Origin: Deltaproteobacteria bacterium
Lineage (GTDB): Bacteria > Desulfobacterota > Desulfobacteria > Desulfobacterales > SURF-7
Assembly: GCA_019307665.1 (NCBI GenBank)
Contig: JAFDJC010000046.1
Location: 1-14,416, forward strand
DNA length: 14,416 nucleotides
Reading direction: 5' to 3'
Of this stretch, positions 5,981 through 12,635 are shown piece by piece. Each line of letters opens with the position of its first letter. The first letter of the stretch is position 1. The translations under genes and the position numbers were made by a program. The notes under the pieces are model-generated. The model was not told the origin of the DNA. It saw nothing but the letters and a program-made list of their open reading frames with translations, and did no database searches.

Positions 5981-8080
5981 CTAGGAATTTTTTATATCTG
6001 GATTCAGCAAATTATGGATATGTTCAAAATAACCGTCTGATGACTGTATGTTTAGGACCCAGAAATTATACAGCTTTTCATAATGGACGGGTTCGGTTTT
6101 TACATAATCGACAGGATATATAAGTATCGGAATTTTTTTCTGTTCAAATTTTTCAGTTGCCATTGCAATCGTTGTATTAAAGATATCTGCCGGTAGGGCA
6201 TCGGGCTCAAGGACGAATATTTTAATACAGTTTGAAAGGTCTGACATGTTTAATGAAATATCTGAAATATTAACCATAACAACTGCCTTAAGCACACTTT
6301 TATTCTTAAGGGATAGCAGCCGCCTCTCCCGTTTAAATCCAAGTCTTTTGAATTCTTCTGAAAGCTCATAACGGTCTCCGTTTCCGGACTCCATATCAAG
6401 GGCCTTTATCATCAGTCCGCCTGATGTCTGTTCATAATATCCTTCAAGCTCAAGCAATTCTTTAGGTGTCGTTTTTTCAAGCACCCACGAGTCTGGAAGC
6501 ATAGCCTTGCTGTTTGTTTTTTTTCGATAGTGAGAGTATGCAAAGGTGTCGAGTGAAGAGGCCTTTGGATCATTTATCGACTTTGCAGCACCACCGAAAA
6601 AATTAGCAGGAAATTGATTCTCAGGCCTGAAGTAGCATACCACATAATCCATGTGGCTGGAATATAAGCGGTGAGAGTCGTAGACAAAACGTCCTATCTG
6701 GTTCAGCACTGCCAGACCGGCCTTGATAAAATCAGTTTTTAATGCTGCATGGTGATGGATAAGCCATGCATTTTCATATAAACGTAGCATGGCCATATGT
6801 CCGAGCACTTTGCCTTTTTTCTGATATATGAAATGCCTGGCAATAGTAGGATTTTGAGTATACAGTTTCTCATAGGTTGCCTTTATTGTTTCTTTGTTTG
6901 CCTGGATAAAGGCATATTTTTTAGGGTAAATGAAACCGGTTTCAAAGAAGAACTTCCAAAGGCTATCCATATTAATCTTGTTGCAGATATAAGAATTTCT
7001 GTTGTCAGCCTGATGAAGCATGCCCATCAATTTTCGGTGGTCTTCAAGATCCATGTCAAGAAAAGTCAGCACACATTTTATAATATCTCTACTGGCTTCA
7101 TCATTTTGTTCCTTCCTGTAAACCACCTGTGCCCGGCAGTTTAATTTGAAACTTCCGGCAAAATCAAGTTCAAGGGAAGGAATCACCATGCCGGCAAGCA
7201 GCAGGCCGTTTTCACGGTCATCCTCTACGGAAAAACCGGAGCCGGACATATCGATCACTTTAAGGGAAGCTGTTTTTCCTGTAAAAGGATGCAAAAAGAT
7301 CATATCAGGAGACGGGGACAGCTCTTGTCGCTGGCTGCGAAATACTTTTGGTTTAAACCGTTGAATCACATGATTTAAAGGTTCAAGTATATAATCCTTC
7401 GTCAACTTGCCGTCATTCTGCCTGAGAATTCTACTTTCTCCGGAAAAGAGTATTTCATATCCGTTTTTGAAAATAATATTTACTTTTGATTTCGGATTGA
7501 TCCACTGGAATGTCTGGGGGGGGGTTGCGGTCAGTTCTATCCGGAAAGAAACAGAACTGAAGTCTATTAATACGCCGGAGAAATAAACGCCATTTTGGAC
7601 CAGCTCTACTTTCAGGCTTTCGCATATATGCCGATTCATTTTCCTGTAACTTTTTTCAGTACAAGTTTTCGGTAGATTCAGACATATGCCTTTTTTTGTA
7701 ATGCTGACAGGTCGTGATGTGACTGAGAAGGCTTTTTGTCCATTAGCAATAATGAGATCCTGAAATTCTAATGTGTCAATAATATTTTCAATCCCGTCAG
7801 GATCGGTCCATAGACAGACCAACCGGTTTCCAATGCATGGTTGAGGGCTTGCTGATTTTGAGATAATGTTTTTGTGTCTGGGATGCCTGAAGTTGACATC
7901 AACGGTTCCATTCTGGAAATTAATATAGTTAAGCCTATTGACAAGTTGCTTTTGCCCGACAGGACCATCTACAATCGGTCCTGAAGAAGTGGAACCGGTT
8001 CCGTCTTCAGCAGTTGCATTCTGCATTTTTTGGGTCTTGGCTATATATTTATCCTGCTTTTTTTTTTCAATATAGTCCAT
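5981..8080 (-). CDS. Tandem PilZ-like protein with GNAT-like C-terminal domain
   Basis: A 699-residue, probably cytoplasmic c-di-GMP effector. The second PilZ domain (about 245-350) has 'IDMSGSGFSV' (276-285), fitting the (D/N)xSxxG motif, but its arginine motif is R248-x2-R251 instead of RxxxR. Upstream, residues about 140-235 look like a first, degenerate PilZ: R146-x3-R150 is exact, whereas 'IDFSSVSF' (172-179) has Ser where Gly is expected. The C-terminal half (about 370-595) resembles a GNAT acyltransferase fold, with 'KVLGHMAMLRLYENAWLIHH' (424-443) as the central strands and 'FRPENQFPANFFGG' (484-497) like the last GNAT helix; this assignment is moderate. The final 100 residues are unassigned. 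The ATG at 8080 is preceded by AAGGGA. A C9 tract lies in codons 186-189 and an A10 tract in codons 5-8. It follows the division operon after a 288-base gap with promoter-like sites. Confidence 0.8.
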   Translation of the reverse strand: MDYIEKKKQDKYIAKTQKMQNATAEDGTGSTSSGPIVDGPVGQKQLVNRLNYINFQNGTVDVNFRHPRHKNIISKSASPQPCIGNRLVCLWTDPDGIENIIDTLEFQDLIIANGQKAFSVTSRPVSITKKGICLNLPKTCTEKSYRKMNRHICESLKVELVQNGVYFSGVLIDFSSVSFRIELTATPPQTFQWINPKSKVNIIFKNGYEILFSGESRILRQNDGKLTKDYILEPLNHVIQRFKPKVFRSQRQELSPSPDMIFLHPFTGKTASLKVIDMSGSGFSVEDDRENGLLLAGMVIPSLELDFAGSFKLNCRAQVVYRKEQNDEASRDIIKCVLTFLDMDLEDHRKLMGMLHQADNRNSYICNKINMDSLWKFFFETGFIYPKKYAFIQANKETIKATYEKLYTQNPTIARHFIYQKKGKVLGHMAMLRLYENAWLIHHHAALKTDFIKAGLAVLNQIGRFVYDSHRLYSSHMDYVVCYFRPENQFPANFFGGAAKSINDPKASSLDTFAYSHYRKKTNSKAMLPDSWVLEKTTPKELLELEGYYEQTSGGLMIKALDMESGNGDRYELSEEFKRLGFKRERRLLSLKNKSVLKAVVMVNISDISLNMSDLSNCIKIFVLEPDALPADIFNTTIAMATEKFEQKKIPILIYPVDYVKTEPVHYEKLYNFWVLNIQSSDGYFEHIHNLLNPDIKNS
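7516..7524 (-). repeat. C9 homopolymer tract inside the PilZ gene
   Basis: Nine consecutive C on the coding strand span codons 186-189 (Thr-Pro-Pro-Gln) between the two PilZ-like domains. Tracts of this length can slip during replication and shift the frame, so this is a possible phase-variation site. The reading frame is intact in this copy. Confidence 0.6.
8058..8067 (-). repeat. A10 homopolymer tract at the PilZ gene start
   Basis: Ten consecutive A on the coding strand span codons 5-8 (Glu-Lys-Lys-Lys). Such tracts near a start codon may cause polymerase or ribosome slippage. The frame is intact here. Confidence 0.5.
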
Positions 8081-8092
8081 GGAGTCCCTTGC

Positions 8093-8137
8093 AGTACTTA
8101 ATCGGCATTTCGTATCGATTGATTAACTGTTAGTACT
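8093..8137 (-). repeat. Inverted repeat in the leader of the PilZ gene
   Basis: TTAATC/GATTAA (8098-8103 and 8121-8126) form a 6-base stem around a 17-base loop, and the palindrome AGTACT occurs on both outer sides (8093-8098 and 8132-8137). The structure ends a few bases before the AAGGGA ribosome-binding site, so it could influence translation. It does not match the conserved core of known c-di-GMP riboswitches as I remember them. Confidence 0.3.
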
Positions 8138-8155
8138 CAGCAAATTTTCTGTCAA
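8127..8155 (-). promoter_or_regulatory. Proximal sigma-70 promoter candidate for the PilZ gene
   Basis: A perfect TTGACA (8155-8150) is followed after 17 bases by TAACAG (8132-8127), which matches the -10 consensus at only 3 of 6 positions. If used, the leader would be about 40 bases long. Confidence 0.3.
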
Positions 8156-8198
8156 TGAGAAAGAAATATTCCAATTTAATATTCGAATTTTTTCTATC

Positions 8199-8238
8199 AT
8201 TATGCCATTCGTTATATTTTACTGCAAATATCGTGCAA
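8199..8238 (-). promoter_or_regulatory. Distal promoter region of the PilZ gene (sigma-54-like and extended -10)
   Basis: TTGCACG (8238-8232), a 4-base gap and TTGCA (8227-8223) match the sigma-54 pattern TGGCACG-N4-TTGCA except that the first G of the invariant GG is T. Overlapping it, TTGCAG (8227-8222), 17 bases and TGG-CATAAT (-10 at 8204-8199) form a sigma-70 promoter with an extended -10. Only one may be real. The leader would be about 110-130 bases. Confidence 0.35.
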
Positions 8239-8334
8239 ATTATTAGACATTTTTTCATTATAAACAATTTAATAATATCAAACGATTAGAGCATTTAATG
8301 GTCATGGCGTATATAATTATGTAATTTATTTCCT

Positions 8335-8361
8335 AAATTTGTCATGACCGATTACAAATTT
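8335..8361 (-). terminator. Weak hairpin after the radical SAM gene
   Basis: AAATTTGT (8335-8342) and ACAAATTT (8354-8361) form an 8-base stem with an 11-base loop, 7 bases after the stop codon of the radical SAM gene. It may mark the end of the division operon transcript, but the stem is AT-rich and there is no T-tract on the minus strand. Confidence 0.3.
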
Positions 8362-8368
8362 TGAGTAA

Positions 8369-10099
8369 CTATTCACATATACCGCACAATTTACATGACT
8401 TCATAGGGCAGGGAGGAGAAATTTCACCGGCTTTTGCCAATTTATATTCCTGCGCAAGAAACGATTTTTTAATACCGTGATCGATAAAATCCCAAGGTAA
8501 GAGTTCCGACGGTGAGCGTTCCCTTAGCGCAATCAAATTTGTATCCATCCGGGATTCTTTAAGTGTTTTGGGCCAGTTCATCTTGTTTTTAAGGGCATGA
8601 ATTAGAATGTCTGCCGATCGCCGATCGCCTCTTGTAAGAATCGCCTGAATAAAAGCGTTCTTAGGAGATTCCGCCTGAACTTTTATATTTGGTGTTTGCC
8701 TTAAAGATTGTCTGATGCGCTTAATTTTATTTTTGAGGGTAACGGAGTCATTCATTGAGGCCCACTGAAACGGTGTGAAGGGTTTTGGCACAAACGGATT
8801 GATACTCACAGTAATTGTACCGATTTTTTTTCTTTTCCTGCTTGATTTTAAAAAGCGCTCCTTTATTTTTTTACACAAAAGAATAATTGCTTCGATATCA
8901 TCGTCAGTTTCTGTTGGAAGCCCGATCATAAAGTAAAGTTTTAGGTTGGGGATTCCTCCTGCAACAATCATTTCTGTTGCATCGAGAATCTGCTTTTCTG
9001 AAATGTTTTTATTAATGACGTTTCGCATCCTTTTAGATCCTGCATCGGGTGCGATAACCGCAGTTTTAACCCGACTCTTTTTTAGTGCTGCTACCAGTTC
9101 GGGTGTCAGGGCGTCGGCGCGAAGAGAACTAAAGGAAACTTTTAATTTCTTTCGGGCAGCCAGGTCGCATAATCGCCCTATGTCCGGGTGATCGGATACT
9201 GCAGCTCCGACAAAACCGATTTTTGTGGTAAGATTGGAACCTTCTTCTATATTATCCTGTAGAAGTGAATATGGCCTGAATCTCGGAGGACGGTAAACAA
9301 ATCCCGCGCTACAGAATCGGCAGCCGTGCGCACATCCTCTGCTAACCTCTATTAGAAAGCTGTTTTTGAAGGTAGTTTGATAAGTCAGGACAGCGGTACA
9401 GGTGGAAATATTTGAAATGTCATCTGTAACAACACGCTTAACCTTTGCCGGTATTCCAGGATCTGGTTTTATAGAAAGAAGTGTCCCATCATTATTATAA
9501 ATATGTTTATAAAAATAAGGTATATATGCGCCTGGTAATTTTTTTGCCAGGTTTTTAAGCAAAGTTTTTTTTTCCGAGAGAGGATCATAAAAATTAAAAA
9601 ATCGGGGAAGCAGCCGTTCGGCTTCCCCGATCAGAAAACAGTCGACAAATGGTGCAACAGGTTCAGGGTTCAAAAAACAGGCGACTCCCCCCGCAATTAT
9701 GAGGGGGTGGGGGTCTCCTCTGGCAGCGGATTGCAGGGGGAGACCTGCTTTTTCAACGACGGCTATCAGGTTTAAGTAGTCAACTTCAAAGGAAATCGAA
9801 AATGCTATTATGTCAAATCCAGACAGCGATCTGTTTGACTCTATTGTTTTGGGAACATCGGAACCCTCCTTATTCTCCGGTAGAAATGCCCTTTCACATA
9901 CGACACCATCCATCTGGTTGATAAGGCTGTAAGTTGTCTGAAAGCCAAGGTTAGACATTCCCACAGAGTAAGTATTCGGGTAGACAAGTGCCACATAAAT
10001 TCTGCCCTTCCTGTGTTTTGGCACTGCATTGATTAAATGCAGTGTATTTATTTCAGACTCAGCATACCTGGAATATGGTCCGGTATTTTTTTTTGCCAT
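8369..10099 (-). CDS. TIGR03960-like radical SAM protein downstream of ftsZ
   Basis: A 576-residue radical SAM protein of the uncharacterised TIGR03960-like type (family name from memory). The N-terminal third resembles a cobalamin-binding fold: 'PNTYSVGMSNLGFQTTY' (41-57), 'IIAFSISFEVDYLNL' (97-111) and 'LIIAGGVACFLNPEPVAPF' (133-151), without DxHxxG. The radical SAM core has C256-x3-C260-x2-C263 ('RGCAHGCRFC'), then 'SFSSLRAD' (322-329) and 'KLYFMIGLPTETDDD' (387-401). The last residues hold C564-x4-C569-x2-C572-x2-C575, a likely ligand set for a second iron-sulfur cluster. In related proteins this domain is often fused to or next to a DUF2344 domain and found near RNA or ribosome genes; no such partner is present here. 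The ATG at 10099 lies 16 bases after ftsZ with AAGG almost touching it, so translation may depend on coupling to ftsZ. Substrate unknown. Confidence 0.85.
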   Translation of the reverse strand: MAKKNTGPYSRYAESEINTLHLINAVPKHRKGRIYVALVYPNTYSVGMSNLGFQTTYSLINQMDGVVCERAFLPENKEGSDVPKTIESNRSLSGFDIIAFSISFEVDYLNLIAVVEKAGLPLQSAARGDPHPLIIAGGVACFLNPEPVAPFVDCFLIGEAERLLPRFFNFYDPLSEKKTLLKNLAKKLPGAYIPYFYKHIYNNDGTLLSIKPDPGIPAKVKRVVTDDISNISTCTAVLTYQTTFKNSFLIEVSRGCAHGCRFCSAGFVYRPPRFRPYSLLQDNIEEGSNLTTKIGFVGAAVSDHPDIGRLCDLAARKKLKVSFSSLRADALTPELVAALKKSRVKTAVIAPDAGSKRMRNVINKNISEKQILDATEMIVAGGIPNLKLYFMIGLPTETDDDIEAIILLCKKIKERFLKSSRKRKKIGTITVSINPFVPKPFTPFQWASMNDSVTLKNKIKRIRQSLRQTPNIKVQAESPKNAFIQAILTRGDRRSADILIHALKNKMNWPKTLKESRMDTNLIALRERSPSELLPWDFIDHGIKKSFLAQEYKLAKAGEISPPCPMKSCKLCGICE

Positions 10100-10115
10100 C
10101 CTTAATGTCTTTAAG

Positions 10116-11303
10116 CTAGTCTGCCTTACGCCTTAAAAATGTCGGTACATCAAGATCATCATTATCGAGTACGACCCCTTTAAAACCCTTATATGTTGCA
10201 CCACCCGATTCCCCGACAGCTTCTTTTTGGCGAATAAATGTCGGTTCTTCAAATGCAGAGGCACTTCTTAAATCTTCAGCTGTAATATCTCTCACTTTTC
10301 CGCGGAGAATTCCTGCATCCTGCCTTTGCTGCTTAATAGATTCTTTTTTTGAGTCGATACCGGTTGCGATTACCGTCACTCTCATTTCATCACCGAGGTT
10401 TTCGTCTATGGCCTGGCCCCAGATAATTTCCGCGTCATCTCCGACCTCTTCATGTATACGGTCAGAGGCTTCGGTCATTTCATCCAGTGTCATTTCACTG
10501 GTGCAGGTTATATTCATCAAAACCCCTTTGGCTCCTGAAATCGAGAAATCTTCAAGAAGCGGATGAGAGATTGCTCTTTCTGCAGCTTCTGTAGCCCGGT
10601 TTTCACCGGAAGCGATCCCTATGCCCATAAGTGCCATGCCTGCTTTGGACATTGTTGTTCTGACATCAGCAAAATCAAGATTTACGAGTCCGGGCACCAT
10701 GATTAAATCTGTTATTCCTTTAACCGAGTGGTGCAGAATCTCATCAGCTTTTTTAAACATTTCTAGCATTTTAGCATTTTTAGGGGCTATTCCGCGAAGC
10801 CTGTCATTGGGAATAGTGATGACCGTATCTGCAACATCCTTTAAATTGTCGATTCCCTCTTCAGCCTGCTTGGCTCGTTTTTTTCCTTCAAACGAAAAAG
10901 GCTTTGATATTACGGCCACCGTCAATGCACCAAATTCCTTGCAAATTTCAGCAATGACGGGAGTTGCCCCTGTCCCGGTGCCGCCTCCAAAACCCGCTGT
11001 GAGGAATACCATATGGCTTCCTTCAAGCGCTTTTTTAATGGCATCGGTATTCTCAATGGCTGCATCCCTACCTATATTCGGATTTGCACCGGCACCCAGG
11101 CCTTCGGTCAATTTTGCACCTATTTGAATTTTTGTTGGAGCTTTAGAAATATCAAGGGCCTGGGCATCTGTGTTCGCGGCAATAAATTCAACGCCAAGAA
11201 GATTCGAGTCTACCATGTTGTTGATAGCATTTCCTCCTGCACCGCCGATGCCTATTACTTTGATTTTTGCCGAGCTTTCATTTTCCACATAAGTAAAATT
11301 CAT
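10116..11303 (-). CDS. ftsZ: Cell division protein FtsZ
   Basis: Tubulin-like GTPase that polymerises into the Z-ring and recruits the divisome. The chosen ATG at 11303 gives 395 residues: GGAGGTG (11317-11311) is placed ideally before it, whereas an upstream in-frame ATG at 11318 overlaps that Shine-Dalgarno sequence. Visible signatures (numbered from 11303) are 'GIGGAGGNAINNM' (18-30), the GTP-binding 'GGGTGTGATP' (106-115), 'NDRL' (166-169) and the T7 loop 'NLDFADVRT' (208-216). A short variable linker follows from about 315. The C-terminal peptide 'LDVPTFLRRKAD' should bind FtsA. A similar peptide, 'EEPTFIRQK' (352-360), occurs within the linker. The gene lies 107 bases after ftsA; the gap holds a hairpin and a -10-like box that may give ftsZ extra transcripts or stability. 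Confidence 0.98.
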   Translation of the reverse strand: MNFTYVENESSAKIKVIGIGGAGGNAINNMVDSNLLGVEFIAANTDAQALDISKAPTKIQIGAKLTEGLGAGANPNIGRDAAIENTDAIKKALEGSHMVFLTAGFGGGTGTGATPVIAEICKEFGALTVAVISKPFSFEGKKRAKQAEEGIDNLKDVADTVITIPNDRLRGIAPKNAKMLEMFKKADEILHHSVKGITDLIMVPGLVNLDFADVRTTMSKAGMALMGIGIASGENRATEAAERAISHPLLEDFSISGAKGVLMNITCTSEMTLDEMTEASDRIHEEVGDDAEIIWGQAIDENLGDEMRVTVIATGIDSKKESIKQQRQDAGILRGKVRDITAEDLRSASAFEEPTFIRQKEAVGESGGATYKGFKGVVLDNDDLDVPTFLRRKAD

Positions 11304-11352
11304 GTTCCCCACCTCCATTAACCATCAGATAAAGTTAATAAAACATACAAAT

Positions 11353-11358
11353 ATTATA
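11353..11358 (-). promoter_or_regulatory. -10-like box upstream of ftsZ
   Basis: A perfect TATAAT lies on the minus strand 50 bases before the ftsZ start. The position where a -35 box is expected is only a run of A, so promoter activity is uncertain. Separate ftsZ promoters are common in dcw clusters. Confidence 0.35.
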
Positions 11359-11360
11359 CC

Positions 11361-11381
11361 CAGGCTTTCGCCTGTTTTTTT
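11361..11381. other. Hairpin between ftsA and ftsZ (GAAA loop on mRNA; T7 tail on plus strand)
   Basis: On the minus strand (sense for the operon) CAGGC-GAAA-GCCTG is a 5-base stem closed by a GNRA tetraloop. Read on the plus strand, the same hairpin is followed by seven T (11375-11381), the form of a small intrinsic terminator that could stop antisense transcripts coming from ftsZ. On the operon mRNA it may protect or process the ftsZ message. Confidence 0.45.
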
Positions 11382-11410
11382 CTTTAATATGACAATAGAT
11401 ATGCGGCTCA

Positions 11411-12634
11411 TTAAATAATATCCTGAAACCATTTTTTCATTCTTCCGGTAAGCTTGTTAAAGATATTGGAGTCCCTGATCCTGAATTTACTTTGAGATCG
11501 ATTTTTTGCTCCGAATATGACAAGCCCGACAGCAGTGGCATACATTGGATTGTTTACAACATCCACAAGACCGCTTATTCCACGAGGCCTGCCAAGGCGT
11601 GTGGGAAGATTTAAAACCGATTCAGCCACTTCAACGACTCCGTCCAAAAGAGCTGTGCCGCCTGTGATAACAGCTCCGGATGTCACAAGGTTTTCCATTC
11701 CTGCCCTCTGGATTTCTCTCTTAATAAGACTGAACATCTCCTCCATACGTGGTTCGAGTATTTCACCAAGTATCTGCCGTGGAAGTTTTCGCGGTTTTCT
11801 GCCGCCCATGCCTGAGATTTCAATCGTTTCATCCGCAGTTATATGGTCGGAAACGCAGGATCCATATTTCTTTTTGATTTTTTCAGCTTCAGTCTTAGAT
11901 GCTCTGAGTCCAATGGATATATCATTAGTTAAATTATTACCTCCCAGGGCCAGAACAAACGTGTGGCGAATATTATTTTTATTGAATATGGCGAGGTCGG
12001 TAGTGCCGCCCCCCATATCGAGCAGAGCTGTGCCGACATCTTTTTCTTCACTTGTCAATACAGACTCTCCTGAAGCCAGCGATTCAAGAACTATATCACA
12101 AACATCAAGGCCTGCCCGGTTTGTACACTTGACAATATTGTGGGCAGATGCAACAGCACCGGTTACAATATGTATTTTCGTTTCAAGACGAACTCCGGTC
12201 ATTCCAACAGGATTTTGGATACCCGGTTCCTCATCCACAATAAATTCCTGGGGAAGCACATGAATAACTTCCCGGTCCATGGGGATAGCCACTGCTCTTG
12301 CGGCGTCTATTGCTCTTTCTACATCTTGCTCTGTAATTTCAGCCCCTTTTACAGCGATGATTCCGTGGCTGTTAAATCCGGTAATGTGACCGCCTGCAAT
12401 TCCGGCATAAACTGATGAGATCTCGCAGCCTGCCATCAATTCTGCTTCTTCCACAGCTTTTTTAATTGAATCGACTGTTGACTCAATGTTTACGACAACT
12501 CCCTTTCGTAGCCCGACTGATGGATGAGATCCTATACCGATGATATTCAAATCCCTGCCGGTAGCTTCCGCCACAACGGCACATATTTTAGTAGTGCCGA
12601 TATCAAGACCGACAATCAGTTCATGTCCCTGCAC
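11411..12634 (-). CDS. ftsA: Cell division protein FtsA
   Basis: Actin-like ATPase that tethers FtsZ filaments to the membrane and starts divisome assembly. The 407 residues match the usual family length. Phosphate-1 is 'GLDIGTTKICAVVAE' (9-23), the FtsA-specific 1C subdomain lies at about 85-165, phosphate-2 is 'LLDMGGGTTDLAIF' (204-217), and the adenosine motif is 'ITGGTALLDG' (323-332). The last residues, 'LTGRMKKWFQDII' (395-407), form the amphipathic membrane-targeting helix. The start is GTG at 12634, one base after the ftsQ stop, with AGGGGG inside the end of ftsQ as ribosome-binding site. It is therefore translated in step with ftsQ. Confidence 0.97.
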   Translation of the reverse strand: MQGHELIVGLDIGTTKICAVVAEATGRDLNIIGIGSHPSVGLRKGVVVNIESTVDSIKKAVEEAELMAGCEISSVYAGIAGGHITGFNSHGIIAVKGAEITEQDVERAIDAARAVAIPMDREVIHVLPQEFIVDEEPGIQNPVGMTGVRLETKIHIVTGAVASAHNIVKCTNRAGLDVCDIVLESLASGESVLTSEEKDVGTALLDMGGGTTDLAIFNKNNIRHTFVLALGGNNLTNDISIGLRASKTEAEKIKKKYGSCVSDHITADETIEISGMGGRKPRKLPRQILGEILEPRMEEMFSLIKREIQRAGMENLVTSGAVITGGTALLDGVVEVAESVLNLPTRLGRPRGISGLVDVVNNPMYATAVGLVIFGAKNRSQSKFRIRDSNIFNKLTGRMKKWFQDII

Positions 12635-12635
12635 G

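Noticed and set aside
8300..8349. GGTCATG / CATGACC inverted repeat in the gap upstream of the PilZ gene
   Set aside because: Seven-base arms 36 bases apart in AT-rich DNA, with the right arm inside the loop of the tighter hairpin at 8335-8361; not distinctive enough to call.
10621..11127. 168-codon plus-strand open frame opposite ftsZ
   Set aside because: Entirely inside ftsZ on the other strand, with no ribosome-binding site or motif; shadow frame.
11304..11318. FtsZ start at the upstream ATG 11318
   Set aside because: That ATG is part of the Shine-Dalgarno region that serves the ATG at 11303, and the added residues (MEVGN) are merely the translated ribosome-binding site.
11517..12263. 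248-codon plus-strand open frame opposite ftsA
   Set aside because: It is antisense to a well-supported FtsA frame, has low-complexity Ser/Pro/Arg-rich translation and no recognisable motif; a codon-usage shadow.
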